Of a stretch of 64,000 bases of DNA, positions 34,332-45,120 are shown in pieces. Numbering within the stretch: position 1 is the first letter of the stretch; each line of letters opens with the position of its first letter. The DNA is from Lonicera japonica (taxonomy: Eukaryota; Streptophyta; Magnoliopsida; Dipsacales; Caprifoliaceae): NCBI GenBank assembly GCA_021464415.1, contig CM038465.1, forward strand, positions 20,801,839 to 20,865,838, in the 5' to 3' direction. Under the pieces are notes generated by a model. The model was not told the DNA's origin, did no database searches, and was given only the letters and a program-made list of their open reading frames with translations. The position numbers were made by a program, and so were the translations under genes.

Positions 34332-34878
34332 TGATACGACCTACGGTGATATCGCTCAAAACCCGCAAACACAACGAATTGGTTGTGCGAACCTTGACAC
34401 AGACATACACAAAAACCGTAGCAAATTAAGAACCTGGATCGTTTCTACAATCATATTAGGATGGAAATCGAAGACGCCACAACCGGGTGTGGAATACCGA
34501 TTGATAAGTCGGATGAACGCCACGGACAAACCGATAAGTTCAAGTAGTTCGTGAAGAACCAAAGAGGATTAAATCACTCAATATTATTATGAACAAAGTC
34601 TTAGATAATAAAATAAAACAATGAACCCCCCTTTAAATAGGGTGTAGAAAAAAACTAATCCAAATAGAATAAGGAAAATAGTAATCTAAACACAATAAGG
34701 AAACTACTAATCTAAATCCTAATTGACTAAGGAAAATATTCCTAATTAAATAATGAAAACATTCCTAATTGAATAAGGAAATAATTCTTATAATTAAACC
34801 TACTTAAAATAAAGCTTCTAATTTATTCTAATGGGCCTCCACAAGTTGATTTGAGCCCATGTAGCCTTGACCGCGTCA
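34332..34878 (-). repeat. 5' LTR of T1
   Basis: 547 bp, the partner of 32611-33134. It has an extra stretch of about 22 bp near 34744-34767 and about eight base differences. Confidence 0.92.
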
Positions 34879-34883
34879 TTAGT

Positions 34884-35380
34884 TCTTCTCTAAGATTGAT
34901 TTGCGATCAAGTTATCATCAACTGCGTGTCCGTGAGACGGATATCCCCAAAACAGCCTTTTGTACCCGCTATAGTCACTTTCAATTCCTGGTCATGCCTT
35001 TTGGGCTAACTAATGCACCTGCCGCTTTTATGGACCTTATGAATCGCATTTTTCGACCTTTCTTAGATCAGTTTGTGGGGGTTTTTGTTGATGATATCCT
35101 TATTTACTCTCGTTCCGAGACCGAGCATAAGAAGCATCTTCGTATTGCTCTTCAGCTGCTTAGAAATCACCAGCTCTATGCAAAGTTCTCCAAATGTGAT
35201 TTTTTGAGGGATGAGGTGAAATTTTTGGGACATGTTTCGCGAGGAGGTATCTCTGTGGATCCCGCTAAAGTGGAGGCCGTCTTGAATAGGAATCGTCCCA
35301 CCAATGTGTTAGAAATTCGTAGCTTTCTTGGGCTGGCCGGTTACTACCGGCGATTCGTCAAAATTTCTCACGCATAGCCG
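34884..35380 (+). pseudogene. Reverse transcriptase, second part (Tekay 2)
   Basis: Continues RT after the T1 insertion: [40 protein letters not shown] and the intact catalytic F-V-D-D ([14 protein letters not shown]) at about 35076. It ends in the connection ([17 protein letters not shown]), after which a frame break occurs near 35375. Confidence 0.9.
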
Positions 35381-35866
35381 TTCCACTTACACGCCTTATG
35401 CAAAAGGGTGTACCTTTCGTATGGGATGATAATTGCGAAGAATCCTTTAATGAGTTGAAGTACCGCTTGACCACTGCTCCGGTTCTTGCTTTGCCAGAGA
35501 GAGGCTTAGGCTATGTTATCTACTGTGATGCATCCCATTTGGGTTTGGGTTGTGTCCTTATGTAACTTGAACATGTAATTGCATATGCGTCTCGACAGTT
35601 GAAGACTCAAGAGAAGAATTATCCAACTCATGATCTTGAACTTGCTGCCGTTATTTTTGCATTGAAGATATGGCGCCATTACCTGTATGGAGAACGATTT
35701 GAGGTATTCTCTGATCACAAAAGCCTTAAGTATATCTTTACACAGAAAGATCTTAACCTAAGGTAACGCCGTTGGATTGAATACTTAGAGGACTACGATT
35801 TCACTCTTCAATATCATCCGGGTAAAGCCAACGTTGTAGCTGATGCACTTAGTCGCAAATCATAAG
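35381..35866 (+). pseudogene. RNase H of Tekay 2, with in-frame stops
   Basis: The frame reads VIYCDASHLGLGCVLM, a TAA stop at about 35563, then [38 protein letters not shown], another stop near 35764, and [14 protein letters not shown]. The catalytic residues (Asp of CDAS, Glu of DLEL, Asp of SDHK) are visible. This domain is the one deleted from Tekay 1, which makes it a good reference. Confidence 0.88.
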
Positions 35867-35880
35867 GTTCCATTTCTACC

Positions 35881-37396
35881 TTGAGGTGTCGCGAGTGGAG
35901 ACTACTTGAGGAACTCCAGCGATACAATTTGGTGGTTCGTCGAAGGAAAAATATAGCCTTCTTGTCTAATCTTGTAGCTACTCCAGTTTTGAATAACCAA
36001 GTAGTTGCGTGTCAAGGAGGTGATGGAGATCTAGTAGAATGTCGGAATAAAATTCTGATTGGTGAGCAGATAAAGAATGTCACCCTAGGCGAGGATGGAG
36101 GTCTTCGGTATAAAGGGAGATTAATAGTGCCACATTCCAACAATGAACTGAAACAAACAATCCTAGCCGAAGCACATAATTCCCAGTTTACCATTCATCC
36201 GGGTAGTACCAAGATGTACCGAGATCTGAAACGTACTTATTGGTGGCAGGGTATGAAGCGTGACGTAGCAACCTTTGTTTCACATTGTTTGTCGTGCCAA
36301 CGTATCAAAATTGAACACCAAAAACCCGGAAGACAACTTCAGCCTCTTCCCATTCCCGAGTGGAAGTGGGAAAACATTACTATGGACTTCCTCATGGGAT
36401 TGCCGAGAACACAAAAGAAGCATGATGTAGTATGGGTAATTGTTGACCGACTCAGTAAATCATCCCATTTCCTACCGATTCGTGAAACTGATTCTTTAGA
36501 AAAGCTAGCAAAACTCTATATCAATGAAATTGTTAGGCTCCATGGTGTACCATTGTCAATTGTTTCTGATCGTGACCCTCGTTTTACATCTCGATTTTGG
36601 GAAGCCCTCCAGCAAGCCATGGGCACAAGATTGACTTTTAGTTCAGTATTCCATCCTCAAACCGATGGGCAGTCAGAGAGGACAATCCAAATTCTTGAGG
36701 ATATGCTTAGAGCATGTGTTTTAGACTTTCGGGGTAATTGGGTTGACAACCTCCCTCTGGCCGAATTCGCCTACAATAATAGCTTCCAAACTAGTATTGG
36801 TATGGCCCCTTATGAGGCCTTGTATGGCAGACCCTGTAGATCGCCAGTGTGTTGGGTTGAAGCCGAGGAAGCTTCATTACTTGGACCACAATTAGTCCAA
36901 GAAACCACTAAGAAAATCAAGAAGATCAAACAATGGTTGATAATGGCCCAAAGTCGTCAGAAAAGTTACGTTGATAGGAGGCGTCGACCTCTTGAGTTTG
37001 AAGTGGGTGACTACGTCTTTCTTAAAGTCAAGCCTCGTCATAACGTGGTGCGCTTTGGAAACAAGGGGAAGTTGGCTCCGAGGTATATTGGACCGTTTGA
37101 AGTAACTCATCGTGTAGGATCAGTCCCCTATCGTTTAGCTTTTCCCCCTTCACTGCAACGTGTTCACAATGTATTCCATGTATTGATGCTTCGTAAATAT
37201 GTACCGGATCCCTCTCATATTGTCCCGACTGAAAAACTTGAAATCAATGAGGATGTGTCTTATGAGACATGTCCAATGGCCGTGGTCGATTGTAAAAAAC
37301 AAGTTCTTCGTAATAGAGTAATTCCTTTGCTGAAAGTCATATGGCGACATCATGGCGTGGGAGAAGCCACGTGGGAGCTCGAGTCGAAAATTCAAT
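35881..37396 (+). pseudogene. Integrase with chromodomain (Tekay 2)
   Basis: Open for about 505 codons. The HHCC zinc finger spans HNSQFTIHPGSTKMYRDLKR to HCLSCQRIK. The core has TMDFLMGLPRT (first Asp), IVSDRDPRFTSRFW (second Asp) and DGQSERTIQ (Glu), so the triad is intact. The C-terminal region has GKLAPRYIGPFEV and HNVFHVLMLRKYVPDPSH. The chromodomain-like end reads VLRNRVIPLLKVIWRHHG, then GEATWELESKIQ. The frame then crosses without a stop into a remnant of the 3' LTR. The polypurine tract and most of the LTR have been removed by a deletion at about 37397. Confidence 0.9.
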
Positions 37397-37644
37397 GTAA
37401 TATGTATATTTCCTCTATGATCGATATGTAAATTAAGGATTGTGGACCTATGTTGTGGGACCTCATTAGAGGCCATGTAACATATACTTTATATGATATG
37501 GTTATGGTGTGAATTTCAGTTTCATGGATGTAATCACTGCTTATTGTTCTATGTTCATCTTATTTTGGATCGTCGTCGAGTTCGGCTCCGTGATTAACCA
37601 GGTCCCGGAGGGTAAATCCTCTTAACGGGATTTGGGGCGTCACA
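37397..37644 (+). repeat. Truncated 3' LTR of Tekay 2
   Basis: Matches 29917-30164, the last 248 bp of the 5' LTR. The first 1.74 kb and the polypurine tract are gone. The deletion joint shares only GTAA with the lost LTR sequence. Confidence 0.9.
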
Positions 37645-38335
37645 ATTGCAGTTTTTAGCTTATTACACAAAAGAAACCATATATTGTAATAATATGAAAA
37701 AAAATTAAAACTACTAGGTTAAGTTAAAATAGGCCTTTTAATTTGTGTAAAAAATTCTTCTAAACATTATTATCATAAATCAAATCATTCGGATTTTTTT
37801 GTCCACCTTCACTATTACAAGAACAAAGAAAAATTTTAAAAGTACTAACAAATTGAGAAGTTCTATAAACATGTGTAAGGTTGTACTTGTTGCCAAAAGA
37901 ATTTTGGGCAATAGCATCCACAAAAATGTTCATAAAATGTTTTACTAAAAATATTATATCATTACCTTTTTATTATGTGTTGCAGTTTTTACAAAGTTGA
38001 AAGCTAACTGCTTTAGTATGTAATAACTATTCACTGCATGTGTCAAAGTGACACTTCATACTTTCACTTTCGGAATGCCTCAAATTGAAAGTTCTATTTC
38101 CTTTTTGGTACATAATGAATCAATGGACATATAAATAAGTTGTAAATTTGAAGTGAGATTCTTAATTTGAGGTAGAGAGAGTAGTATATATTAATTTATG
38201 GACTAGTAAAATTTATCGTACTATTTATTATGATATCCAACATATATTTTTTTTAATTTGTTATATATATATATATATGATTGTTTTTTTCTCTAAGTTG
38301 AGGGTGTGCTCGGGACTTAGTATGTTTGTCCTTTA
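37645..38335. other. AT-rich low-copy DNA
   Basis: No gene or repeat boundary is seen. A (TA)n run lies at about 38263-38278. It continues the sequence left of Tekay 2. Confidence 0.45.
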
Positions 38336-38894
38336 GGCCTCGTTTGATTCAGGTATTAAAAAGTGGGATGGGATTGTTAATACCACTTTTTTTATAATAT
38401 CTTGTTTGATTCGCACAAATGTGCTGGGATTACTAATACCCGTACTAATTTAATACCACTTTTTGTGGTATAATTTAATACCAGGGGGAAGTAGTATTGT
38501 TTATCCAGGATTAAGATAAATGAATCATATATTTTAAAAAATGCCATTACTACTATAATATTTTAAAAAATGCCGCTACTACTATAATGTTTTAAAAAAT
38601 GCCACTACTACTACTATATTATTATTATTTTAATTTATTTTAAAAAAAATTAATATTTTTTTTAAAAAAAAATTCCTTTAATTTTTTTTTTGTTTTGTTA
38701 GTCCAAAATATAATCTTGTATACAAGTTACAGAATCAAACATGGTATTAACATCAGTATGAGATATCCCAGTATTAATACTGCATGAATCAAACAGGGTA
38801 TTGGTATTAAATTAATACCAGGATTAATAGTCTAGTACTATTAATACTGGTATTATTAATCCCACTGACCCTAATACCTGAATCAAACGAGACC
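38336..38894. mobile_element. MITE M3, 559 bp
   Basis: Terminal inverted repeats GGCCTCGTTTGATTCAGGTA and its near-complement at the right end (one mismatch), flanked by TTA (38333-38335 and 38895-38897). Repeated AATACCA-type motifs near both ends and an AT-rich middle suggest a long hairpin. It is distinct from M1 and M2 in sequence, but its terminal bases belong to the same PIF/Harbinger-like type. Confidence 0.88.
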
Positions 38895-39041
38895 TTAGTG
38901 TATGTTTATAAAGTTGTAATTGCTTTGTTAATAAGAAAATTACTCTCCCAATAATACCAACCATGTTTAATTGCAATAGTATAATGGCAAAATAAAGTAA
39001 TAAATTACACACCTTCCCACTTGTACTTTTTGCTACAATTA

Positions 39042-39362
39042 GGCCTCGTTTGGTTCACGGATTTTAGTACTCGGGAAAGGAAACTCGTTCCTTTCCTTTG
39101 TTTGATAAGCACAAATTCCGGAAACACTTTCCCGAGAGAGGGGAAAGTAGGGGGTAAAATCATTCCTCCCAAAACACATGGGATTGATTTTCCCATGTGA
39201 TTTCCAAGCATTTATTACACAAATTTTAGACAATAATACTCTTACCTAAATACTTTCCATGGTTTACCAAACACAAGAAAGGAAATTTGATAGGAAATTT
39301 ACTTTCCCATCTCCATGGGAAAATAGGGGAACTAATTTCCTTTCCGTGAACCAAACGAGGCC
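39042..39362. mobile_element. MITE M2, Tourist-like, 321 bp
   Basis: The same family as 26542-26862 with identical ends and length. It is flanked by TTA (39039-39041 and 39363-39365). Small differences are scattered through the body. Confidence 0.92.
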
Positions 39363-40540
39363 TTAGTTTAGTAGCGGAGCCTAAATTTAATGCTAGGCAC
39401 AAAAAAAAGATCTACGATGTAGGTGACTCTCCTTGATAATTTGGTATTTCAAGATAATAATGCTTTAGTTAGAGGTGTCAACAGGAATGTTACAAAATTA
39501 AATGTCAATTTTTCATTATCAAATTAACAAAATTAAACAGATTGCGTCTACTTGTACTCGAGGATAAAATGTTTAGATAATTTGCAATAAGACTCTGGGC
39601 ATAGAACAATATTTTTGCTTAATAAAATGTGGTCAAAAGTCTACTTTTTTTACTTTTGAAAGTAAATTTATTCAAAAAATACATTAAAAATAAACACACT
39701 TTAAAAATTAAAATGTGCATTTGACCACCTTACCCTCTACTTGTGTCCCACTCTAAATTAGTTGGAACAAAGGGAGGAATAATATTTGAGAGGTGCTAAG
39801 GGCTCTATAATAATAACTCAACTATCCACCATTTTTTTAATACCACATACTTTACGTTGATTACTTAAAGAATTACATATTGCGACACGTATTATAGTTT
39901 AATCTAAAGCTCTCTCAAACTTAGCCTCACCTCTCTCTCTCTCTCTCTCTCTCTCTGACCCACACAAATCCAATATTTCAACAATCCTTCTAGTTTATCC
40001 TTAATTTTTGTATTCTATGAAGTCAAGTAAAAACGGCAAAGTTAAAGAAAAATGAAAGCTCTATTCCATTTTTTTTTCTTTAATGAAAAGCTCTATTACA
40101 ATTTTAATCAGGTTATGGGTCTTCGTTTTCTTATATCGTTTTACTTTGTCTAAATTCTTTTAGGGTATTTACTAGACATAACCCTTGATTGTTGAAGTTA
40201 AATCCTTTTTCAGTGACTCTGAAATTAATTTTAAAATTTCCTATCTTCACCACTCTGGGTGATGTATTATGTATGTGTGGTGCGTGATATATATATGGAA
40301 AACTTAATATCAAACATATATATCATGTATACAGATCGGCCCTTTTGAAGGGGTAAAAATATGATATTCTTTTGATAAAATTAAGTTGGTCTACTCTATA
40401 ATTGTAAATCATCTCCACCAATTTTTATCAAAAAATTCAACCTAGAAGTTGATTAACTAAATATTTAAAATTTTAATGGCCAGAAATGGGCATATATATA
40501 TACTAGATCACATGCACACGCGATGTGTGTATTACTCAGA
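39363..40540. other. AT-rich DNA with a CT microsatellite
   Basis: No gene is seen. A CT dinucleotide run lies at about 39932-39955. The sequence near 39745-39780 ends in an AAAGGGAGGA patch that resembles a worn Stowaway-type end, but no partner end is visible. Confidence 0.4.
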
Positions 40541-40547
40541 TATATCT

Positions 40548-40705
40548 AGTTAAAATTAAAATATAAAATAAAGATTTTAAGTGGTATAGCAGTTAAGTAG
40601 TAAATTACTTTGTTCAAAGTTCAAACTCTTTTGCAAGCATATTTTTTAATGAAAAAAAAGACCGCAGGGGTAAAATAGGCAATTCAAAAGTCTGACACAA
40701 CTTCA
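40548..40705 (+). repeat. SINE-like repeat copy 1
   Basis: Contains a tRNA-like stretch: AAGTGGTATAGCAGTTAAGTAG resembles an A box, and GTTCAAAGTTCAAACTCTTTTGC occupies the B-box position. It is followed by GGGGTAAAATAGGCAATTC and GACACAAC. The same order occurs at 41385-41590. The ends are not defined. Confidence 0.4.
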
Positions 40706-40739
40706 TGACAATAAAATTCAATCCCGTAGGTTTTCGACC

Positions 40740-41378
40740 TGAGTCAACCCTAATGGATGAGTTTTTTTGACCTTAGGTTGGATTTAGATTTAAAAAAAAA
40801 GGAACTACTCGGGTTTGGGGGTGGGTTTGCATCTAAAAAATCCAACCCGACCCTACCCTAACCTACCCGCATACGTAGAGATATATAAATATTTATATAG
40901 TAGCACGCCGACATGCCCTAATTCAATCTCTCCCTCCTCCTCTCGATACTCTGTAGCTAAATTTGATCTAATTATCTTTTTTGTATGTAATTTATTTTTA
41001 TAATTCTTTCAAATATAGTGAAAAACTATTGAAATAGATTTAATTTTATTCAATTTATTTTTTTGCATCATTGATTTGGCAAAATGTAGTTAAAATTAGG
41101 GTAAATTATATTTTTCTATTTGATTTGGGATAGATTTAGTTAAAATTCAAGATGGGGCGGGTTCCGGATTTAATAAATTTTTGTAACGTGGGTTTCGGTT
41201 TCAAAAATAAAACCCGCATCGGGTTCGGGGTAGGCTATTACTACTATGGGTCATGTTTGGTATTGGCCAAACCCGATCCATTGTCATCCCTAATAAAACC
41301 CACATCGGTTTCGGGGTAAGCTATTACAACCATGGATCATGTTTGGTATTGGCCAAACCCAATCCATTGTCATCCCTA
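40740..41378. repeat. hAT-like repeat with duplicated 3' end
   Basis: Contains GGGTTTGGGGGTGGGTTTGC and CAACCCGACCCTACCC. It also has two tandem 86-bp copies (41206-41291 and 41292-41377), each ending CCATTGTCATCCCTAA. The terminal TAGGGATGACAATGG is typical of small plant hAT-like elements. The left terminus is not clear, so a complete element is not shown. Confidence 0.45.
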
Positions 41379-41384
41379 AATATA

Positions 41385-41590
41385 TCTAATTCAAACTAAA
41401 ATGTAAGACAAAGATGTTAATTGGCCTAGTGGTTAAGTAGTGAATTAGATAGTTAAATGTTCAAGGTTTGAAACCTCTTGTAAGCATTTTTTTTAATGAG
41501 AAAAGAAACGACAAGGGTAAAATAGGTAATTCAAAACTCTGACACAACTTTGTGGCGGTTGAAATGGGTCTTGGCTTTATATAATAGTAT
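41385..41590 (+). repeat. SINE-like repeat copy 2
   Basis: TTGGCCTAGTGGTTAAGTAG matches a tRNA A box, and TTCAAGGTTTGAAACC, some 35 bp on, resembles the B box GGTTCGAAACC. It is followed by GGGGTAAAATAGGTAATTC, shared with copy 1, and ends near TTATATAATAGTATAGAT. Together the two copies flank the hAT-like block. Confidence 0.45.
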
Positions 41591-42300
41591 AGATATATTA
41601 ATTTTTTAATTAATCTACTTTCGAGTTGATTTTTTTGATAAATTTTTTAGTTTCATCAACAAATTCATCAATTTCCACACCCTCAAAAGCCTTAATCTGT
41701 ATATATAGTATCTATGGTTTGATATGTACGAGAAATATTCCTTATATGTGTGTTTTTGAGAGAGAAACAAATGAGTATTTTATATATTTATAAAATAAGA
41801 GGCTCTAGTTTTTAAATTTTAAAAATCTAAAAGGAATAAAAAATTGTGTGATTTAGATTGCAAAATATTATTTTTAATAATTGATAGTGTTTTTGAATGC
41901 TACAAATTTATGTGCACATTAGATATATCCAGAAAAGAAATGACTTTACAATACAAGCGACCAAATTTCAAAATTCGCAAAACCTAGTAGAATCTTACCA
42001 TAGCTGTCTCAAAATTTTCTTACATCCAAGTGCGGGCTTAAGCCCCTAGATGCAAGCCCCAACCCAGAGCCACCTTGGATTTGAACATTACAAATTTGAG
42101 TGTACATTAGATATATCAAGAAAATAAATGATTTTTATTTGAGGTCATTCTTAAAACAAATTGTGATTAGTTGTTCGGTACATTGCGATATCATTTATGA
42201 GTATTTACAAATTATCACTATTCTCAACTAAGTTTTAAAGTTTTGCATTGTTAGTATCATAAGTACGGGATTATTCTTGAAGATTTGGCCCTGTATAGGA
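41591..42300. other. AT-rich DNA left of the copia element
   Basis: No gene or clear repeat was seen. It ends at the start of the copia LTR. Confidence 0.4.
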
Positions 42301-43663
42301 TATTAGAGTGATATACTAAAAGCTATAATTTTCTTGTTGGTTTGGATATGTTATAAACTTGGTTTTGCTATTTTAATGAGAATCTTTATGGGCAATGGTT
42401 GCATTATATTATTTATTTAAATATTGTGCATGTGTGTGTCTTTTATTCCATTTAGTAGATGATTTGGTGTGTAGAGTATAGCTTACACACAGAAGATCAT
42501 ATCATCGGTTCTTGTGGAATATAAGTTTAATAGTTCACAGTCTTAGATGGAATTGGACACCCATCGGTAGGATTGTAGCACAAGTTTTAGTAGTTTATCT
42601 TAACTACAGGAAACGATATAGTTTTAAATCGTTGTGCTAGTACACTTTGTGTATATTGAATATGACCAGTTTGGGTTAATTGTTTTTATACTGACTATAT
42701 AAAACAATTTAAAATCCCATGGTTATTATGATTACTTAATAAACATATATATGATGAATATTAATTATTGACAGAATCCACGTCCCGGTATATGGATTGA
42801 TGATAGCCCTTTGAGAAGTTTATAAGTTTTGATCATGTCAAACCCTGCAGGTATATTATGTTAATCCGACATGCCAAATAAGTTAAGTGGTAGGCTCAAG
42901 GATTAAGAAGTCATTTAAATATAATTATCAGCAATTTAATTTAAATGACGGTTATCTGTAATCTTAACGTGGGGGGAATAATAAGTATTTAATAATAATG
43001 AGCTCGAAATATAATTTTGAGATAAGGACGGGAGTGCAATTATAATTCTTTAGTGGTGCAAATTATAATTTATGGAAGGAACTAATTCATAATGAAATTA
43101 GGATTCCAACTTTCCATAGGAAGCCCAAACTTATTTCTCCTTAAGGTCCCTATCGTAGCCTTATATATACGCTGGCCTTATCTCTTCTCATTATAATGAC
43201 AATAATTCTCATGAGTTAGGATTTGTTCTATTGAGAGAGGAGAAAATCTTGGTGATGCCGTAGCCCACACTCGGTGCAAGAGTTGATGGTGGAAGGAATA
43301 CGATAGAAGATCTTTAGGTTTTCGGCACAACAATCGTAAATCAATCTTAACTTTTAATCGCACCGTTGGATTGGGCTGATTTTTGGATATGTCGTTTGGA
43401 ACGCAAAGATATCTTTATTTCGCGAAAAATCAGGACGATCAGAAGTCGTTTCAATGGTGAAAACAATTAATTTTCGCAACCCAGCGAGAATTATAAAAAT
43501 CTGACCAAATCACAATTTGATACTTTCAAACCCTAGTCTCCTCATATGGATCATCTACATGATCCACAAAGGTGAAATCCCTTTATTCTTATAGGGTTTT
43601 AGCAAAAGTATTTTGTTCAATCTATACGCAAAATCAAACGATCATGTATTTATGTTTCCATCA
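42301..43663 (+). repeat. 5' LTR of the copia element
   Basis: 1.36 kb, starting TATTAGAG where the 3' LTR reads TGTTAGAG, so the terminal G is mutated. It ends TTTCCATCA before the primer site. A TATA box (CTTATATATACGC) lies at about 43160-43172. The segment 43345-43495 resembles the leader of element T1. Confidence 0.88.
43160..43172 (+). promoter_or_regulatory. TATA box of the copia LTR
   Basis: CTTATATATACGC about 0.5 kb before the LTR end, the only good TATA in the expected U3/R position. Confidence 0.5.
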
Positions 43664-43664
43664 A

Positions 43665-43678
43665 TTGGTATCAGAGCC
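43665..43678 (+). other. Primer binding site, initiator-Met tRNA (copia)
   Basis: TTGGTATCAGAGCC directly after the LTR. It is an exact iMet complement. Confidence 0.93.
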
Positions 43679-45120
43679 ATTGGTTTTCTTTAATATTGCG
43701 TACGGATTGGACTAATTATGTTGTCCAGTTAAATCTATTCATGCATGTTGTTGTTGGATAGAATGTAGAACTCGCTAACCCTTGTTTTGCAGTGTTCTTG
43801 TCCCGCTATTATGGTCACATAATTATGTTTTATGTGATTGGATCCCACGATGTTTTTATTCGTGGTTAATTTTAATGTGCATGATGATTTGGGTTTTATT
43901 CGTCGTTGTAAATTAAATTTAGATCAGATTTATGAACTCCTTAAAAGGAGGAATAGGATCTATGTAATTTTATTTACAGTTTAGATATAATAGTTTATGT
44001 GTGAACTCCTTAAATGGAGGCATAGGACCTTTGTATCTAAGATTGCAGTTTCTTTAATGAAGAACGTTGAAGAAGGCGTTTCTACCATGGTTGATTCATG
44101 ACATAGTCAGTGAAGTGGCAACGTAGATCGTGACAGGTTTTTCAACGGACTATGGATGATGAAGCTTGGACCATAATAGCAGGGATTTAATTATTCTTTT
44201 TATTGAATGGTTTAATGCTTTGTGTGATTGTGTGTTGGTCATATGTGTTTAATTATTAGGTTTCCTTATAATTTTGGACAACATGGATACCTACATCACC
44301 TTTTATTTTATATTTTGTTCTTGTCAAATTAAGAAAGGGTATATAAATATAAATTTTGCGTAATTGAAAAATATAAGTTTTTTTTAAGAAAAGCAGCAAA
44401 ATAATTTTATTGCACATGTCTTTTATATTTCATACCCTTGTATTTTAGTTGACTAGAATTTAATATAAAATTTTCTTAACCCTCAGAAAATAATATTTTA
44501 AATACTAAGTGGGTGAGGGATTTTTTCACATAAAAATTCCACGGTCTCCATCATTGGTTTGTAGATGATGTAATTTATTCTTCGTGTGTGTTATAGTGCT
44601 CACCTCTATATCGGAAAGAATAGATTCGGAATCATTGTACAAATTTCGCTGACAGATAATTTTAAAGGATGTGATTTATTTTTCGTGTGGGTTGTAGTGC
44701 TCACCTCCATATCGGAAAGAATAATTTGCAGAATCATTGGACTAAATTAAATGATGGTATACACTTAGATATAAATAATAGTATGCTCTCCAACTGAGTG
44801 TTTATTATTATTTGTAGGACCAAAGGAAGTCAGCTATTTAAATTTTACTTGACAATAAAGGATTGTCTAGATAGTATATATTGCTTGACAATAAGGCATT
44901 GTCTAGATAGTAAAATTTTATAGGTTTACATCTGTCTAAAAAAAATGAATAACATACGACCTCATTAACGGGGGGCATATTGTTCAAAGTCTTAGGCTGC
45001 TGGCGAACGCTTTTTGAAATGGTAGAGGGTACCATATTTAAAATATGTGTTCAAAGTTATTATTGTCCATCATAATTTGTATGTGATTCTCAAGTTTTAA
45101 AATGGCAAACTCTTTCAATC
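43679..45120 (+). other. Copia 5' leader with repeated hairpins and duplications
   Basis: A non-coding leader of about 1.4 kb. The motif GAACTCCTTAAAAGGAGG near 43935 recurs as GAACTCCTTAAATGGAGG near 44003, each able to fold into a short hairpin. A block around GTAGTGCTCACCTCCATATCGG is duplicated (about 44575-44640 and 44665-44735), and TTGTCTAGATAGTA is duplicated near 44870 and 44910. Confidence 0.6.

Larger units (their letters stand above)
32611..34878 (-). mobile_element. Compact non-autonomous LTR element T1
   Basis: A 2.27-kb element with perfect duplications TTAGT (32606-32610 and 34879-34883). It has TG...CA LTRs, an iMet primer site at 34318-34329, and a minus-strand polypurine tract (AAGAGGAGGGGAA) next to the left LTR. 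A single ORF of 269 codons has no RT, RNase H or integrase. It sits inside the RT gene of Tekay 2. Its LTRs differ at about eight positions plus one indel, so it is older than element T2 at 52532-56954. Confidence 0.92.
28180..37644 (+). mobile_element. Tekay-type Ty3/gypsy chromovirus 2 (plus strand)
   Basis: Flanked by the perfect duplication ATTGC (28175-28179 and 37645-37649). It has a full 5' LTR, an iMet primer site, gag-protease-RT, then RNase H, integrase and chromodomain. Only the last 248 bp of the 3' LTR remain. A 2.27-kb non-autonomous element (32611-34878) sits between the RT blocks. Its proteins closely resemble those of Tekay 1, for example in the integrase core and chromodomain. 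It differs in keeping F-V-D-D in RT and a recognisable RNase H. Frameshifts and stops make it defective. Confidence 0.93.

Noticed and set aside
38824..39233. Several small minus-strand frames
   Set aside because: They fall in the arms of MITEs M3 and M2 and reflect their inverted-repeat sequence.
41400..41475. Possible tRNA gene
   Set aside because: Only A-box-like and B-box-like sequences are present, with no acceptor stem or plausible cloverleaf. A second diverged copy lies at 40548, which fits a SINE-like repeat.
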